A stretch of DNA of 64,000 bases from UBA4055 sp964648295. GTDB lineage: Bacteria > UBA4055. Below are positions 34,652-42,651 of the stretch, piece by piece. The position numbers and the translations under genes are program-made. Numbering within the stretch: the first letter of the stretch is position 1; every line of letters starts with the position of its first letter. The stretch lies in contig CAZYNH010000005.1 in assembly GCA_964648295.1 (NCBI GenBank), positions 1 through 64,000 of the forward strand, given 5' to 3'. The notes below the pieces were generated by a model that saw nothing but the letters and a program-made list of their open reading frames with translations, did not search any database and was not told where the DNA came from.

Positions 34652-36535
34652 TTATGTTTTATTTTTCTGAAATTCTGCTATTGAACCTGCTATCCCTTCC
34701 GGGTCAAGGCCTGTTATCTCAAAAAGCTTTTCTATGCTTCCGTGCTCTATAAACCTGTCAGGTATGCCTATCCTTTTTATTTTCAGGTTGTTAAGGTTCA
34801 GAGAATTGTAATATTCTATAACGGCCGCTCCGAATCCTCCTATCAGACAATTCTCTTCCACAGTGACTATATATTCGTATTCTGAGGCTACGGCATCAAG
34901 TATCTCAGTGTCAATAGGCTTTATGTATTTCATATCATAAACTGAAGGTGCGATCCCGATCTTTTTCAGTATATCGCACGCTTTTATAACAGAATTGGTA
35001 ATGTTGCCGACAGACAGAACAGCTGTTCTTTGTCCTTTGATCAGCCTCTCCCCTTTTCCTATCCTGACATTTTCAAAAACCGGTGTTTCATGTTCTCCCG
35101 GAGCTGTCCCTCTTGGGTATCTGATCGCGAAAAGCCCTCTGTTTTTTGACGCCGTATAAAACATGTTCCTGAGTTCATCGGCGTTCCTGGGAGACATGAT
35201 TATCATGTTCGGTATCATACGCAGATACGAGATGTCGAATACGCCGTGATGTGTCGGCCCGTCCTCTCCGACCAGACCGGACCTGTCTATAGCGAAGATA
35301 ATATCAAGCTCCTGCAGCGCACAGTCATGAATTATCTGATCGAAGGCTCTCTGCAGAAATGTTGAATAGATGGCCACCACAGGCTTGATGTTCCTGAATG
35401 ACATAGCTGCGGCGAATGTTACGGCATGTTCTTCCGCTATTCCAACATCAAAGAATCTGTCAGGGAATTTTTCGGCGAATTCATTCAACCCGGTACCTAT
35501 CTTCATGGCTGCTGTTATCGCAACAAGCCTCTTGTCTTTCTCCGCAAGCCGGCACAGAGTGTCGCCGAAGACATCCTGGTACTTCTGAGGCCCTTCAGTT
35601 TTATTCTCCGAAGTGGCCAGTATTCCCGGTCCTACACCGTGATATGTTCCCTTCTCATCCTGTTCCGCCGGTCTGTAGCCTTTACCCTTCTCTGTCAGAA
35701 TATGGAGAAATACGGGCCCTCCGACTTTATTTTTTATATTTTCCAAAACTTTAACAAGCGCGCCGATGTCGTGACCGTCAACCGGCCCGATGTAATTGAA
35801 CCCGAGTTTTTCGAACAGGATGCCGGGTGTCAGAAGACTTTTTACGCTGTCCTCCAATCTTGTAAGACCGTTCCTGATCTGCTTAGCAAGCCTGTATTTA
35901 CCGGCAAAATTCCATATGTCGTTTCTTATCCTGTTGAAAGTGGGATCTGAAAGGACAGAAGTCGTGTATTTTGATATCGCGCCTACATTTTTTGAGATCG
36001 ACATTTCATTATCGTTCAGGATCACAATGAAATCTTTTCCTGAGACTCCGGCGTTGTTAAGGCCCTCAAAAGCCAGTCCGCCGGTAATAGACCCGTCGCC
36101 GATAACCGAGATCACCTTGTAATCCTCTCCATTCAGTTCTCTGGCCATAACGAACCCGAATCCGGCCGAGATCGAAGTCGATGCATGCCCGACCCCGAAA
36201 GAATCGTACATTGATTCCGATGGTTTTATAAAACCGCTGATACCTTTGAACTGCCTGTTGGTATTGAAAACATCCCTTCTGCCCGTGTATATCTTGTGGG
36301 CATAAGCCTGATGCCCGACATCCCAGACAATTTTGTCATGAGGCAGATCGAATACTCTCATAAGAGCTATAGTAAGCTCAACAGTGCCGAGGCTCGGAGC
36401 AAGATGTCCTCCGGTTTTGTCAACATTGTCAATAATGAACCGCCTGGTCTCTGCAGCCAGTTCGGACATATCCCCGGCGGAAAGCTTCTTTATATCGGAC
36501 GGCGAATTTATTTTATCAAGTATTCTTAATTTCAT
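34652..36535 (-). CDS. dxs: Dxs, 1-deoxy-D-xylulose-5-phosphate synthase
   Basis: Thiamine-diphosphate enzyme for the first step of the MEP isoprenoid pathway (pyruvate + glyceraldehyde 3-phosphate). The 627 residues match the family length. Motifs: VGHASTSISAGFG, the ThDP/Mg motif GDGSITGGLAFEGLNN, the catalytic Glu region VGIAEEHAVTFAA, and GPTHHGVFDISYLR. The C-terminal transketolase domain ends GFGAAVIEYYN. The start overlaps the 3' end of kdsB by 20 nt. Confidence 0.96.
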   Translation of the reverse strand: MKLRILDKINSPSDIKKLSAGDMSELAAETRRFIIDNVDKTGGHLAPSLGTVELTIALMRVFDLPHDKIVWDVGHQAYAHKIYTGRRDVFNTNRQFKGISGFIKPSESMYDSFGVGHASTSISAGFGFVMARELNGEDYKVISVIGDGSITGGLAFEGLNNAGVSGKDFIVILNDNEMSISKNVGAISKYTTSVLSDPTFNRIRNDIWNFAGKYRLAKQIRNGLTRLEDSVKSLLTPGILFEKLGFNYIGPVDGHDIGALVKVLENIKNKVGGPVFLHILTEKGKGYRPAEQDEKGTYHGVGPGILATSENKTEGPQKYQDVFGDTLCRLAEKDKRLVAITAAMKIGTGLNEFAEKFPDRFFDVGIAEEHAVTFAAAMSFRNIKPVVAIYSTFLQRAFDQIIHDCALQELDIIFAIDRSGLVGEDGPTHHGVFDISYLRMIPNMIIMSPRNADELRNMFYTASKNRGLFAIRYPRGTAPGEHETPVFENVRIGKGERLIKGQRTAVLSVGNITNSVIKACDILKKIGIAPSVYDMKYIKPIDTEILDAVASEYEYIVTVEENCLIGGFGAAVIEYYNSLNLNNLKIKRIGIPDRFIEHGSIEKLFEITGLDPEGIAGSIAEFQKNKT

Positions 36536-37268
36536 TTTCTCTTTCTGTGATAATTTTTCGTACTTTTTCCAGATCTTCTTCTGTGTCCACGCCTACCGAC
36601 TCGCTTATAACCTCCACGCATTTTATTTTATAACCGTTCTCGATAATCCTGAGCTGTTCAAGAGATTCGGCGCGTTCGAGTCTTGTACTCTCCAGAAGAA
36701 CAAATGTTTTGAGAAAATCTTTTCTGTAGGCATATATACCTATATGCTTATAATAATCAGGCTCTCCTTTGAAATCAAGCGGTATTCTCGATCGTGAAAA
36801 ATATAACGCGAACCCGTTTTTGTCCATTACTGCTTTAACAACATTTTTGTTATCTGCATCAGCTCTGTTTCTTATCCTGTATACCGGGGTCGAGCATACC
36901 GCTTCTTTACAGTTAATCAGTTCATTTACAAGGCTGTCTATAGTAGCCGGATCAAGCAGCGGTTCGTCACCCTGAATATTTAAGATTATATCGCAGTCAA
37001 TATTTTTTGAAGCCTCATAGCATCTGTCGGTACCGGTTCTTATCCCGCTGCCGGTCATAACGACACTTACATTATTCCCGATGAGATGCTGTTCTATTAA
37101 GCTGCTGTCGGTAGCCACGATAACATTGTCCAGCGATCTGCTTTTTCTTGCCTGTTCAACTACCCTGTAAACCATGCTTTTACCATTTATATCGGCAAGA
37201 GGTTTACCCGGAAGCCTGGTCGAATCATATCTGGCAGGTATGATGCCTATGACCTTAATTTCACGCAT
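36516..37268 (-). CDS. kdsB: KdsB, CMP-KDO synthetase
   Basis: Activates KDO with CTP for lipopolysaccharide core synthesis. 250 residues with IIPARYDSTRLPGKPLADI (CTP-binding start), NVIVATDS, the NIQGDEPLLDP metal-binding motif and IGIYAYRKDFL. It implies a KDO-containing outer membrane. Overlaps the receiver gene upstream by 8 nt and dxs downstream by 20 nt. Confidence 0.95.
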   Translation of the reverse strand: MREIKVIGIIPARYDSTRLPGKPLADINGKSMVYRVVEQARKSRSLDNVIVATDSSLIEQHLIGNNVSVVMTGSGIRTGTDRCYEASKNIDCDIILNIQGDEPLLDPATIDSLVNELINCKEAVCSTPVYRIRNRADADNKNVVKAVMDKNGFALYFSRSRIPLDFKGEPDYYKHIGIYAYRKDFLKTFVLLESTRLERAESLEQLRIIENGYKIKCVEVISESVGVDTEEDLEKVRKIITERENEIKNT

Positions 37269-37614
37269 TCAGTATCCTCTTGAGTTCTTCTATTTCAAAA
37301 GGTTTATCGAGAAGGCCTGATATCCCGTATTCACACATTTTTTCTTCAGATAGAATTTGATGGTAGCCGGAAATGATGTATACACGGGTACCGGGGTATT
37401 TTGTTTTTATCTTTTTTGCTATATCAACACCAGTCATATCGGGCATCTGGTAATCGGTGATCACAATGTTGAACTCGTTCGACTGGAATTTATTATCAAG
37501 ATTATTGCCGGACGAGATCGCTATAACATCATGCCCCAGAAGCTCAATGATCTCAGTTAATACCTCAAGTATGTCAGGCTGATCATCAATTATTAGTACT
37601 TTTTTCCTGCCCAT
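37261..37614 (-). CDS. Stand-alone response-regulator receiver (CheY-like)
   Basis: A 117-residue single receiver domain: acidic pair Asp10/Asp11 in VLIIDDQPD, phospho-acceptor Asp54 in VITDYQMPDMTG, Ser82 and conserved Lys104 in LDKPF. No output domain, so it must act through a partner protein. No kinase is adjacent. It is the first gene of a probable operon with kdsB and dxs, an unusual link. Confidence 0.9.
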   Translation of the reverse strand: MGRKKVLIIDDQPDILEVLTEIIELLGHDVIAISSGNNLDNKFQSNEFNIVITDYQMPDMTGVDIAKKIKTKYPGTRVYIISGYHQILSEEKMCEYGISGLLDKPFEIEELKRILNA

Positions 37615-37641
37615 CTCCCCTTCCGGAAACTTTCAGTGTCA

Positions 37642-37670
37642 ATTCTAAGCTTATTCGCTGAAATTTTCAA
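37642..37670 (-). promoter_or_regulatory. Predicted promoter of the receiver-kdsB-dxs operon
   Basis: Minus-strand TTGAAA (37670-37665) and TAGAAT (37647-37642) with a 17-bp spacer, 27 bp before the ATG. Confidence 0.5.
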
Positions 37671-37683
37671 GCTTTATTTTAAT

Positions 37684-37711
37684 AAAAAAAGAAGCCGAAG
37701 CTTCTTTTTTT
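37684..37711. terminator. Bidirectional terminator with CGAA loop
   Basis: Seven A, GAAGC, loop CGAA, GCTTC, seven T. Symmetrical; positioned to end the 37730-38170 transcript on the minus strand just before the next promoter. Confidence 0.75.
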
Positions 37712-37729
37712 ATATCATTCAGTTGCCTG

Positions 37730-38170
37730 TTAACTGTTTTTTATCTCTTCTACGGATTCGTCGTGCTTCTTAATTTCCTTCGATTCCATCTCATCCGCCT
37801 TTTTCAGCATTTCCTTGGCTTTCTTTCGCATTGAGTTGATCTGTTTCATCTGGTTTTCATGCCTTTTGGCTTCTCTGTCAAGACGCGTCTCTTTACTAAG
37901 CCCTGACACTCCGGTCTTCTCCTTAGAAGAAGATACCTTTGTCTGATCTTTTTTTACATTCTCTTTCTTGGCAGGAGTATCGTCATCTTCGAAATCCACA
38001 TCCCCGTCTTCAAAGTCAGAAGTTCCCTGGTCGGCAACCCCGTCATCAGTCTTTTCAATCCCGCTTCCCCTACCCGCTCTTCCGCTCTGGGAATATGCTT
38101 CCGTCACGGAAACACTGAGCACGATCAGAAAGGAAAGTAAAAAAAGCATACTTTTCAGCGAACCTTTCAT
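37730..38170 (-). CDS. Small exported charged coiled-coil protein
   Basis: A 146-residue protein with a signal peptide (LKSMLFLLSFLIVLSVSVTEAYS) followed by a low-complexity acidic stretch (DFEDGDVDFEDDDTP), a Lys/Ser-rich part and a C-terminal helix rich in Lys, Glu and Met, probably a coiled coil. It has no recognisable family. Its own promoter and terminator surround it, so it is a single-gene unit. Probably periplasmic. Confidence 0.7.
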   Translation of the reverse strand: MKGSLKSMLFLLSFLIVLSVSVTEAYSQSGRAGRGSGIEKTDDGVADQGTSDFEDGDVDFEDDDTPAKKENVKKDQTKVSSSKEKTGVSGLSKETRLDREAKRHENQMKQINSMRKKAKEMLKKADEMESKEIKKHDESVEEIKNS

Positions 38171-38205
38171 AATTACTCCTATTTTAATTTAACAGCGCAA
38201 AAATC

Positions 38206-38234
38206 AATATAATCAGTTTAATTAAGTTTTTCAA
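38206..38234 (-). promoter_or_regulatory. Predicted promoter of the exported coiled-coil gene
   Basis: Minus-strand TTGAAA (38234-38229) and TATATT (38211-38206), 17-bp spacer. Confidence 0.5.
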
Positions 38235-38250
38235 CAAAAAAAAATAAAAT

Positions 38251-38279
38251 TTCATTACAGGAGTTAAAATTCTTATATT
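38251..38279 (+). promoter_or_regulatory. Possible promoter of the BatA-like gene
   Basis: TTCATT (38251-38256) and TATATT (38274-38279) with a 17-bp spacer; the -35 box is poor. Confidence 0.3.
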
Positions 38280-38348
38280 TAAGCACTTTTCAAAGCGAAC
38301 AAAAACGATATAGACGAGTAGAAGTGAAAAAATTGAATAAACTGAAAT

Positions 38349-39353
38349 ATGGAAAAACTTAAATTTTTTAATCCTGAGTATCTTAACCTGCTGTGGATAG
38401 TGCTGCCCGCGGTACTGCTGATGGCGGAAGCATACAGAAAGCGGCTGAAATACGGAAAAACCATTTCAGGAATCAAAATGTATCCGGTTCTGGCAGCCAG
38501 CCTTTCTAAAAAGAAGATCATTTTAAAGAGGATACTTTGTTTATCATCGGTCATCCTGCTTATTACCGCCCTCGCCGGCCCGCAGATCGGATCGAAGCTT
38601 GTAAAAGTGAAAAGACAGGGAATAGATATAGTGGTGACCATTGATCTGTCACGATCGATGACAGCGCAGGACATTACTCCGAGCAGGCTGAAAAAGACAA
38701 AACACGAGGTGAAGAATTTCATCAACCGCCTGGAAGGCGACAGGATCGCGCTTGTCGGTTTTACGAGCAGAGCTTTCGTTCAGTGCCCTTTGACAAGCGA
38801 TTACGACGCTGCCTTAATGTTCCTTGACATGATGGATACTTCGCTTATGCCTCAGGACGGAACATCGCTTTCTGAGGCGATAAAAACATCTTCTGGCGTT
38901 TTTACGGAAACTGAAAAAAAGCATAAGCTCATGGTGATCGTTTCGGACGGCGAGGACCACGAAAAAGGTATCGAGGAAGCGGTAGCTGAGGCGAAAGAAA
39001 AGGGCATCGTTATTTATACTGTAGGCGTCGGTTCGCCCGAGGGCGTACCCATTCCGACCGGACAGGGATTTTTAAAGGATGAGACCGGAAAAACGGTCAT
39101 TACCAGGCTGAACGAGATCGATCTTAAAAAAATAGCGATGGAAGGCAAAGGCAATTATTACTATTCATCTACAGGCGAATCCGATCTTGCCGAGATATTC
39201 TCCGACATCGGAAAACTCGAAAAGAGGGATTATGACGAAAGGACTTTCAAAGACTATGAGCACAGATTTCAGGTACTTCTTATGATAGCGCTTCTGCTCT
39301 TGTTCGCCGATCTTTTTATAAGCGAAAGAAAAAAGGAGGTCAACGGATGGTAA
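38349..39353 (+). CDS. BatA-type von Willebrand factor A membrane protein
   Basis: A 334-residue protein with two N-terminal membrane helices (about 8-25 and 54-75), a VWA domain (about 93-285) and a C-terminal membrane helix (about 305-325). The MIDAS metal site is intact: DLSRS from Asp99, DGTSLSEAI and VSDGEDHEKG. This topology and order match BatA/BatB of the Bacteroides aerotolerance group, where such proteins work with a MoxR ATPase. No moxR or DUF58 gene is present here. The next gene, encoding a TPR protein, overlaps by 7 nt. Confidence 0.85.
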   Translation: MEKLKFFNPEYLNLLWIVLPAVLLMAEAYRKRLKYGKTISGIKMYPVLAASLSKKKIILKRILCLSSVILLITALAGPQIGSKLVKVKRQGIDIVVTIDLSRSMTAQDITPSRLKKTKHEVKNFINRLEGDRIALVGFTSRAFVQCPLTSDYDAALMFLDMMDTSLMPQDGTSLSEAIKTSSGVFTETEKKHKLMVIVSDGEDHEKGIEEAVAEAKEKGIVIYTVGVGSPEGVPIPTGQGFLKDETGKTVITRLNEIDLKKIAMEGKGNYYYSSTGESDLAEIFSDIGKLEKRDYDERTFKDYEHRFQVLLMIALLLLFADLFISERKKEVNGW

Positions 39354-40072
39354 AACCGGTTCTATTCATAATTTTATGCGCGCTTGATCTATTTGCCGTA
39401 ACCTACCTTGATGCGAAAAGCGGCGAAATAGAATACAAAAAAGGTAATTTCGATATCTCGGAGAAGAAATTCGGATCGGCGACCGCTTCGGACCCTGATA
39501 AAGACCCGGTGATCTTTTATAACCACGGGAACGCGCTTTTCCAGCAGCAGAAATTCGATGAAGCGATGACTAAGTACGAACAGGCGCTTGCGACTGACAA
39601 CAAGGAGCTGAAGTCGCAGGTCAAATACAATATGGGCAATACTTTTTTCATGCAGCAGAAGCCCCAGGAGGCTATGGCATACTACAAAGACGCTGTTAAG
39701 CTCGACCCCAACAACAGAGAAGCTGCGATAAACTATGAGATAGTAAGAAAACTTCTCGAACAGCAACAGCAACAACAGCAGGATCAGCAGCAGAAAGACA
39801 ATAAAGACCAAAAACAGGATCAGAATAAACAGGATCAGGGTCAGAACGATCAGAAACAGGATAAGCAGAAGCAGCAGCAAAATCAGTCTGAACAGAACGA
39901 TCAGCAACAGCAGGATAAACAGCCTCAGCCGAAAGAAGATGAGCAGCAGATGACGAAAGAAGAGGCTGAAAGGCTTTTGAAAGCGCTCGAAAAAGACGAG
40001 GAGGACACGCAGGAAAAAGTACAGAAAGCCCTCATCCAGAAAGAAAGATCGAATATTAAAAATAAATGGTAA
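39347..40072 (+). CDS. BatC/BatE-like TPR protein with glutamine-rich tail
   Basis: A 241-residue protein: an N-terminal hydrophobic segment (about 1-18, signal or anchor), about three TPR units (about 28-132; NHGNALFQQQKFDEAMTKYE and NMGNTFFMQQKPQEAMAYYK are the clearest), then a Gln/Asp/Lys-only stretch (about 137-195) and a short helical C-terminus. This is the usual companion of BatA/BatB. The poly-Gln region is encoded by mixed CAG/CAA codons. Overlaps the upstream VWA gene. Confidence 0.82.
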   Translation: MVKPVLFIILCALDLFAVTYLDAKSGEIEYKKGNFDISEKKFGSATASDPDKDPVIFYNHGNALFQQQKFDEAMTKYEQALATDNKELKSQVKYNMGNTFFMQQKPQEAMAYYKDAVKLDPNNREAAINYEIVRKLLEQQQQQQQDQQQKDNKDQKQDQNKQDQGQNDQKQDKQKQQQNQSEQNDQQQQDKQPQPKEDEQQMTKEEAERLLKALEKDEEDTQEKVQKALIQKERSNIKNKW

Positions 40073-40160
40073 TTCTGTAAAGAAAACTTGATTTTCTTAT
40101 CAGAGTTCGTCATGTATGTAAAAATTTCTAAGAATTGTTTACAGAGTTATTAATAGTACT

Positions 40161-42644
40161 TTATTGTTTCAGCCCCTCGAGCTTTATCAGAAATACGATT
40201 TCCTGATTTTCGGGAGTGATACTTAAGGCTTCATAAAGCCTGGCGACGTAGCCATGCATGTCTCCGCTCATTGATCTCATAAGCGCCTGAAGAACCAGAG
40301 ATGTCGAGGCTCTGAACCTGTCGAGCTTTTCGGGATCGTCAACATTGTAGAAAACATCGGTGTTTTTTATATTTTTGAGAATATTCTCCGCATTGTACAC
40401 CCAGTTCTCGGGCAGGAAGCTGTCGAATTTGAAGAAATCGAGATAGGAACGGTCGTCCGAGCATATATCCGAGCCTTCTGTGAGCTTCGCGACTGAATTT
40501 TTATCAAGTATGAGGAACGATGCGAGACTGTAATGGTCGTTATAGAAGTACTGGTCTTTTACAAGAGCTGATCTGGCTTTGAAATCGACGAAATCTATGC
40601 TGAGCGGTTTCTTTGTTCCGACAAGGATCGAGTGCGTGTGCCCCAGCCAGACGGTCGTATTTTCAAATACAGAATTGAATGTCTTTATTATGCCCGCGTA
40701 ATCCTTAGGCAGGAGCTTATGCAGGGGCAAATACTGCGTGACCATTCCGTCATCCGAAAGATGATCGTAGCACAGTTGAAAATACTCCTTTGAATACAAT
40801 GCGCCGGAGCCGAGAACCGGATGAGTTGGATCGGACGAGATCAGATCGTACTTTCCTCCGGATTTTTGTAGATAGTGCCTTCCGTCGTCCCAGATGATCT
40901 TCAGCCTCGGGTCTGAAACAACATCATTATTGAAATCCTTATAAAAACCGGCCGCTTCTTTCAGATCCTCTGCAAGCTCAACGCAAACGACAGACCTGAC
41001 CTCAGGGTGCTGAAGGACAGTTGAAGTAGTTACCCCGATCCCGAATCCGACTATCAGAACATCCTGCGGGACCTGTCCGGTCAGAAAAGGTATATGCCCG
41101 AGAAGCTTTACAGCTTTGATCGCATCGTAAGAACTCCCGATAACGGAATTGTTGTTAAAATATGTATAATTTATGCCTGTCTGCCTGTCCCTGCCGACAA
41201 CGATCGTAGCTTCGACCGCTTCTTTATAAAAAAGTATCTCCCTTTCTGCTTTTGAAAATGAGGGAGGCAGGATCATAACCGCCGGTTTGAAAATATATAT
41301 CAATATTACTGCTGAATAGGCGATTCCGGTAAGAATTACAGCGCCGCTCTTTTTATGCGCATTCAGATATGCCGTTACGGAGAAAACCGAAAGGATGATA
41401 GATATCAGCAGAAGAGTTCTCACGGCGCCGGCATAAGGGATCAGAAAAAAAGCCGCAGCGAAAGGCCCTATGAAAGCTCCCGCGGTATTGAAGAAATATA
41501 TTCTGCCGAATCCCGAAGACAGTTTTTCCGGTCTGTTTCTGTAGAGTTTCACCGCAGATGTAAAAACAACGCCCGACAGGACCGACTGAGGCAAAACGGT
41601 AACAAAAGAAAGCAGAAAAGGCGGGATAAGAATTCTGGTGAGAGGGGTCTGAAGAGCATCGTGCAGGGGTAATATTATCCACTCGGGAGCATTGACGAAA
41701 ATGATTATGGCTGATCCTACTGACAGAGCCATTAAAAGCATTGAAAACAGCAGAATTTTTTCTGTTTCGAATTCTATATCCGAAAGCCGTTTGAAGATCA
41801 TACTGCCGATAAAATAACCCGCTATCGTCACAGATATAATCAGAGAAAAAGTGTAGCTTGTATTTGTAAGGTATATTCTGAAAATCCTCATGGCCGTGAT
41901 CTGGAAAATAAATCCGCACAATCCTGAAACGAACACTGCGGCCACAGCTGTTTTGGGCTTTTCCAAAAGAATTTTTTTTATCTTGGACGACCTTTTCTCG
42001 TGCGCGGCATCGGTCTCAAGCGCTACAGCTGTTTTAAACTTCAATCCTTTAAGAATGAGCACCGCAAGAAAAACATTTAAGCCGGCCGCAAGATAGACAG
42101 ATCCTGATGACCCTATTCCTCCGAGAAGCAGGAAACCCGCGCCAAGACCTCCCGCCGCACTGCCTAAAGTCTCTACGCCGAAAGTATTACTTATCGCCTG
42201 CCCGGCATTGTTCCCCGTCATTACGAATATCCTGCTTACAACAGGCATAAATCCGCCGATGAAGAACGCGGATGAAAATATCAGCAGAAGCGAATAGGCA
42301 TAAGCTGTAAGATCAACATTCATTCCCCACGCTCCCGAAGAATAGATGACAGGCAGAAGCATAAGCAGCCTGTAAACTATAACATTCACCACGGCGGTTG
42401 TCAGTAAAAGCATTGAAACAGATTTAACCGGTTCTTTGGTTCCCTGCGCTCTCCGGCTGAAAAAATAAGCTCCAGCTGAAAGCCCCGCCATATAAGACGA
42501 AACTACGATCGTGGACGCATGAACGGTTATACCCAAATATAGCGAAAGCAGCCTGTCCCAGACCACTTCATAAACGAGGAACGAGAACCCGGAGGCAAAA
42601 ACCGCCGTCATTAAGATAATGATATTTTTTTTGTTTTCTTTCAA
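40161..42644 (-). CDS. Membrane-fused spermidine synthase-like protein
   Basis: An 827-residue protein with about twelve to fourteen hydrophobic helices in the first 450 residues, resembling the MFS-like half of fused spermidine synthases (FLVYEVVWDRLLSLYLG and GLSAGAYFFSRR at the start). The C-terminal cytosolic part has SAM/dcSAM-type motifs VGFGIGVTTSTVL, CVELAEDL, WDDGRHYL and YDLISSDPTHP followed by GALYSKEYF. A polyamine product is not proven; many such fusions have unknown substrates. It begins 7 nt after the deiminase-like gene stop. Confidence 0.82.
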   Translation of the reverse strand: MKENKKNIIILMTAVFASGFSFLVYEVVWDRLLSLYLGITVHASTIVVSSYMAGLSAGAYFFSRRAQGTKEPVKSVSMLLLTTAVVNVIVYRLLMLLPVIYSSGAWGMNVDLTAYAYSLLLIFSSAFFIGGFMPVVSRIFVMTGNNAGQAISNTFGVETLGSAAGGLGAGFLLLGGIGSSGSVYLAAGLNVFLAVLILKGLKFKTAVALETDAAHEKRSSKIKKILLEKPKTAVAAVFVSGLCGFIFQITAMRIFRIYLTNTSYTFSLIISVTIAGYFIGSMIFKRLSDIEFETEKILLFSMLLMALSVGSAIIIFVNAPEWIILPLHDALQTPLTRILIPPFLLSFVTVLPQSVLSGVVFTSAVKLYRNRPEKLSSGFGRIYFFNTAGAFIGPFAAAFFLIPYAGAVRTLLLISIILSVFSVTAYLNAHKKSGAVILTGIAYSAVILIYIFKPAVMILPPSFSKAEREILFYKEAVEATIVVGRDRQTGINYTYFNNNSVIGSSYDAIKAVKLLGHIPFLTGQVPQDVLIVGFGIGVTTSTVLQHPEVRSVVCVELAEDLKEAAGFYKDFNNDVVSDPRLKIIWDDGRHYLQKSGGKYDLISSDPTHPVLGSGALYSKEYFQLCYDHLSDDGMVTQYLPLHKLLPKDYAGIIKTFNSVFENTTVWLGHTHSILVGTKKPLSIDFVDFKARSALVKDQYFYNDHYSLASFLILDKNSVAKLTEGSDICSDDRSYLDFFKFDSFLPENWVYNAENILKNIKNTDVFYNVDDPEKLDRFRASTSLVLQALMRSMSGDMHGYVARLYEALSITPENQEIVFLIKLEGLKQ

Positions 42645-42651
42645 GTTTTAT

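Noticed and set aside
39389..39907. Leu/Ile-rich frame antisense to the TPR/Gln-rich gene, looking like a membrane protein
   Set aside because: CAG/CAA repeats read backwards give Leu-rich codons; artefact.
40075..40144. Inverted repeat CTGTAAA/TTTACAG and an A/T-rich hairpin between convergent genes
   Set aside because: Short, AT-rich and without a U-tract; could be chance.
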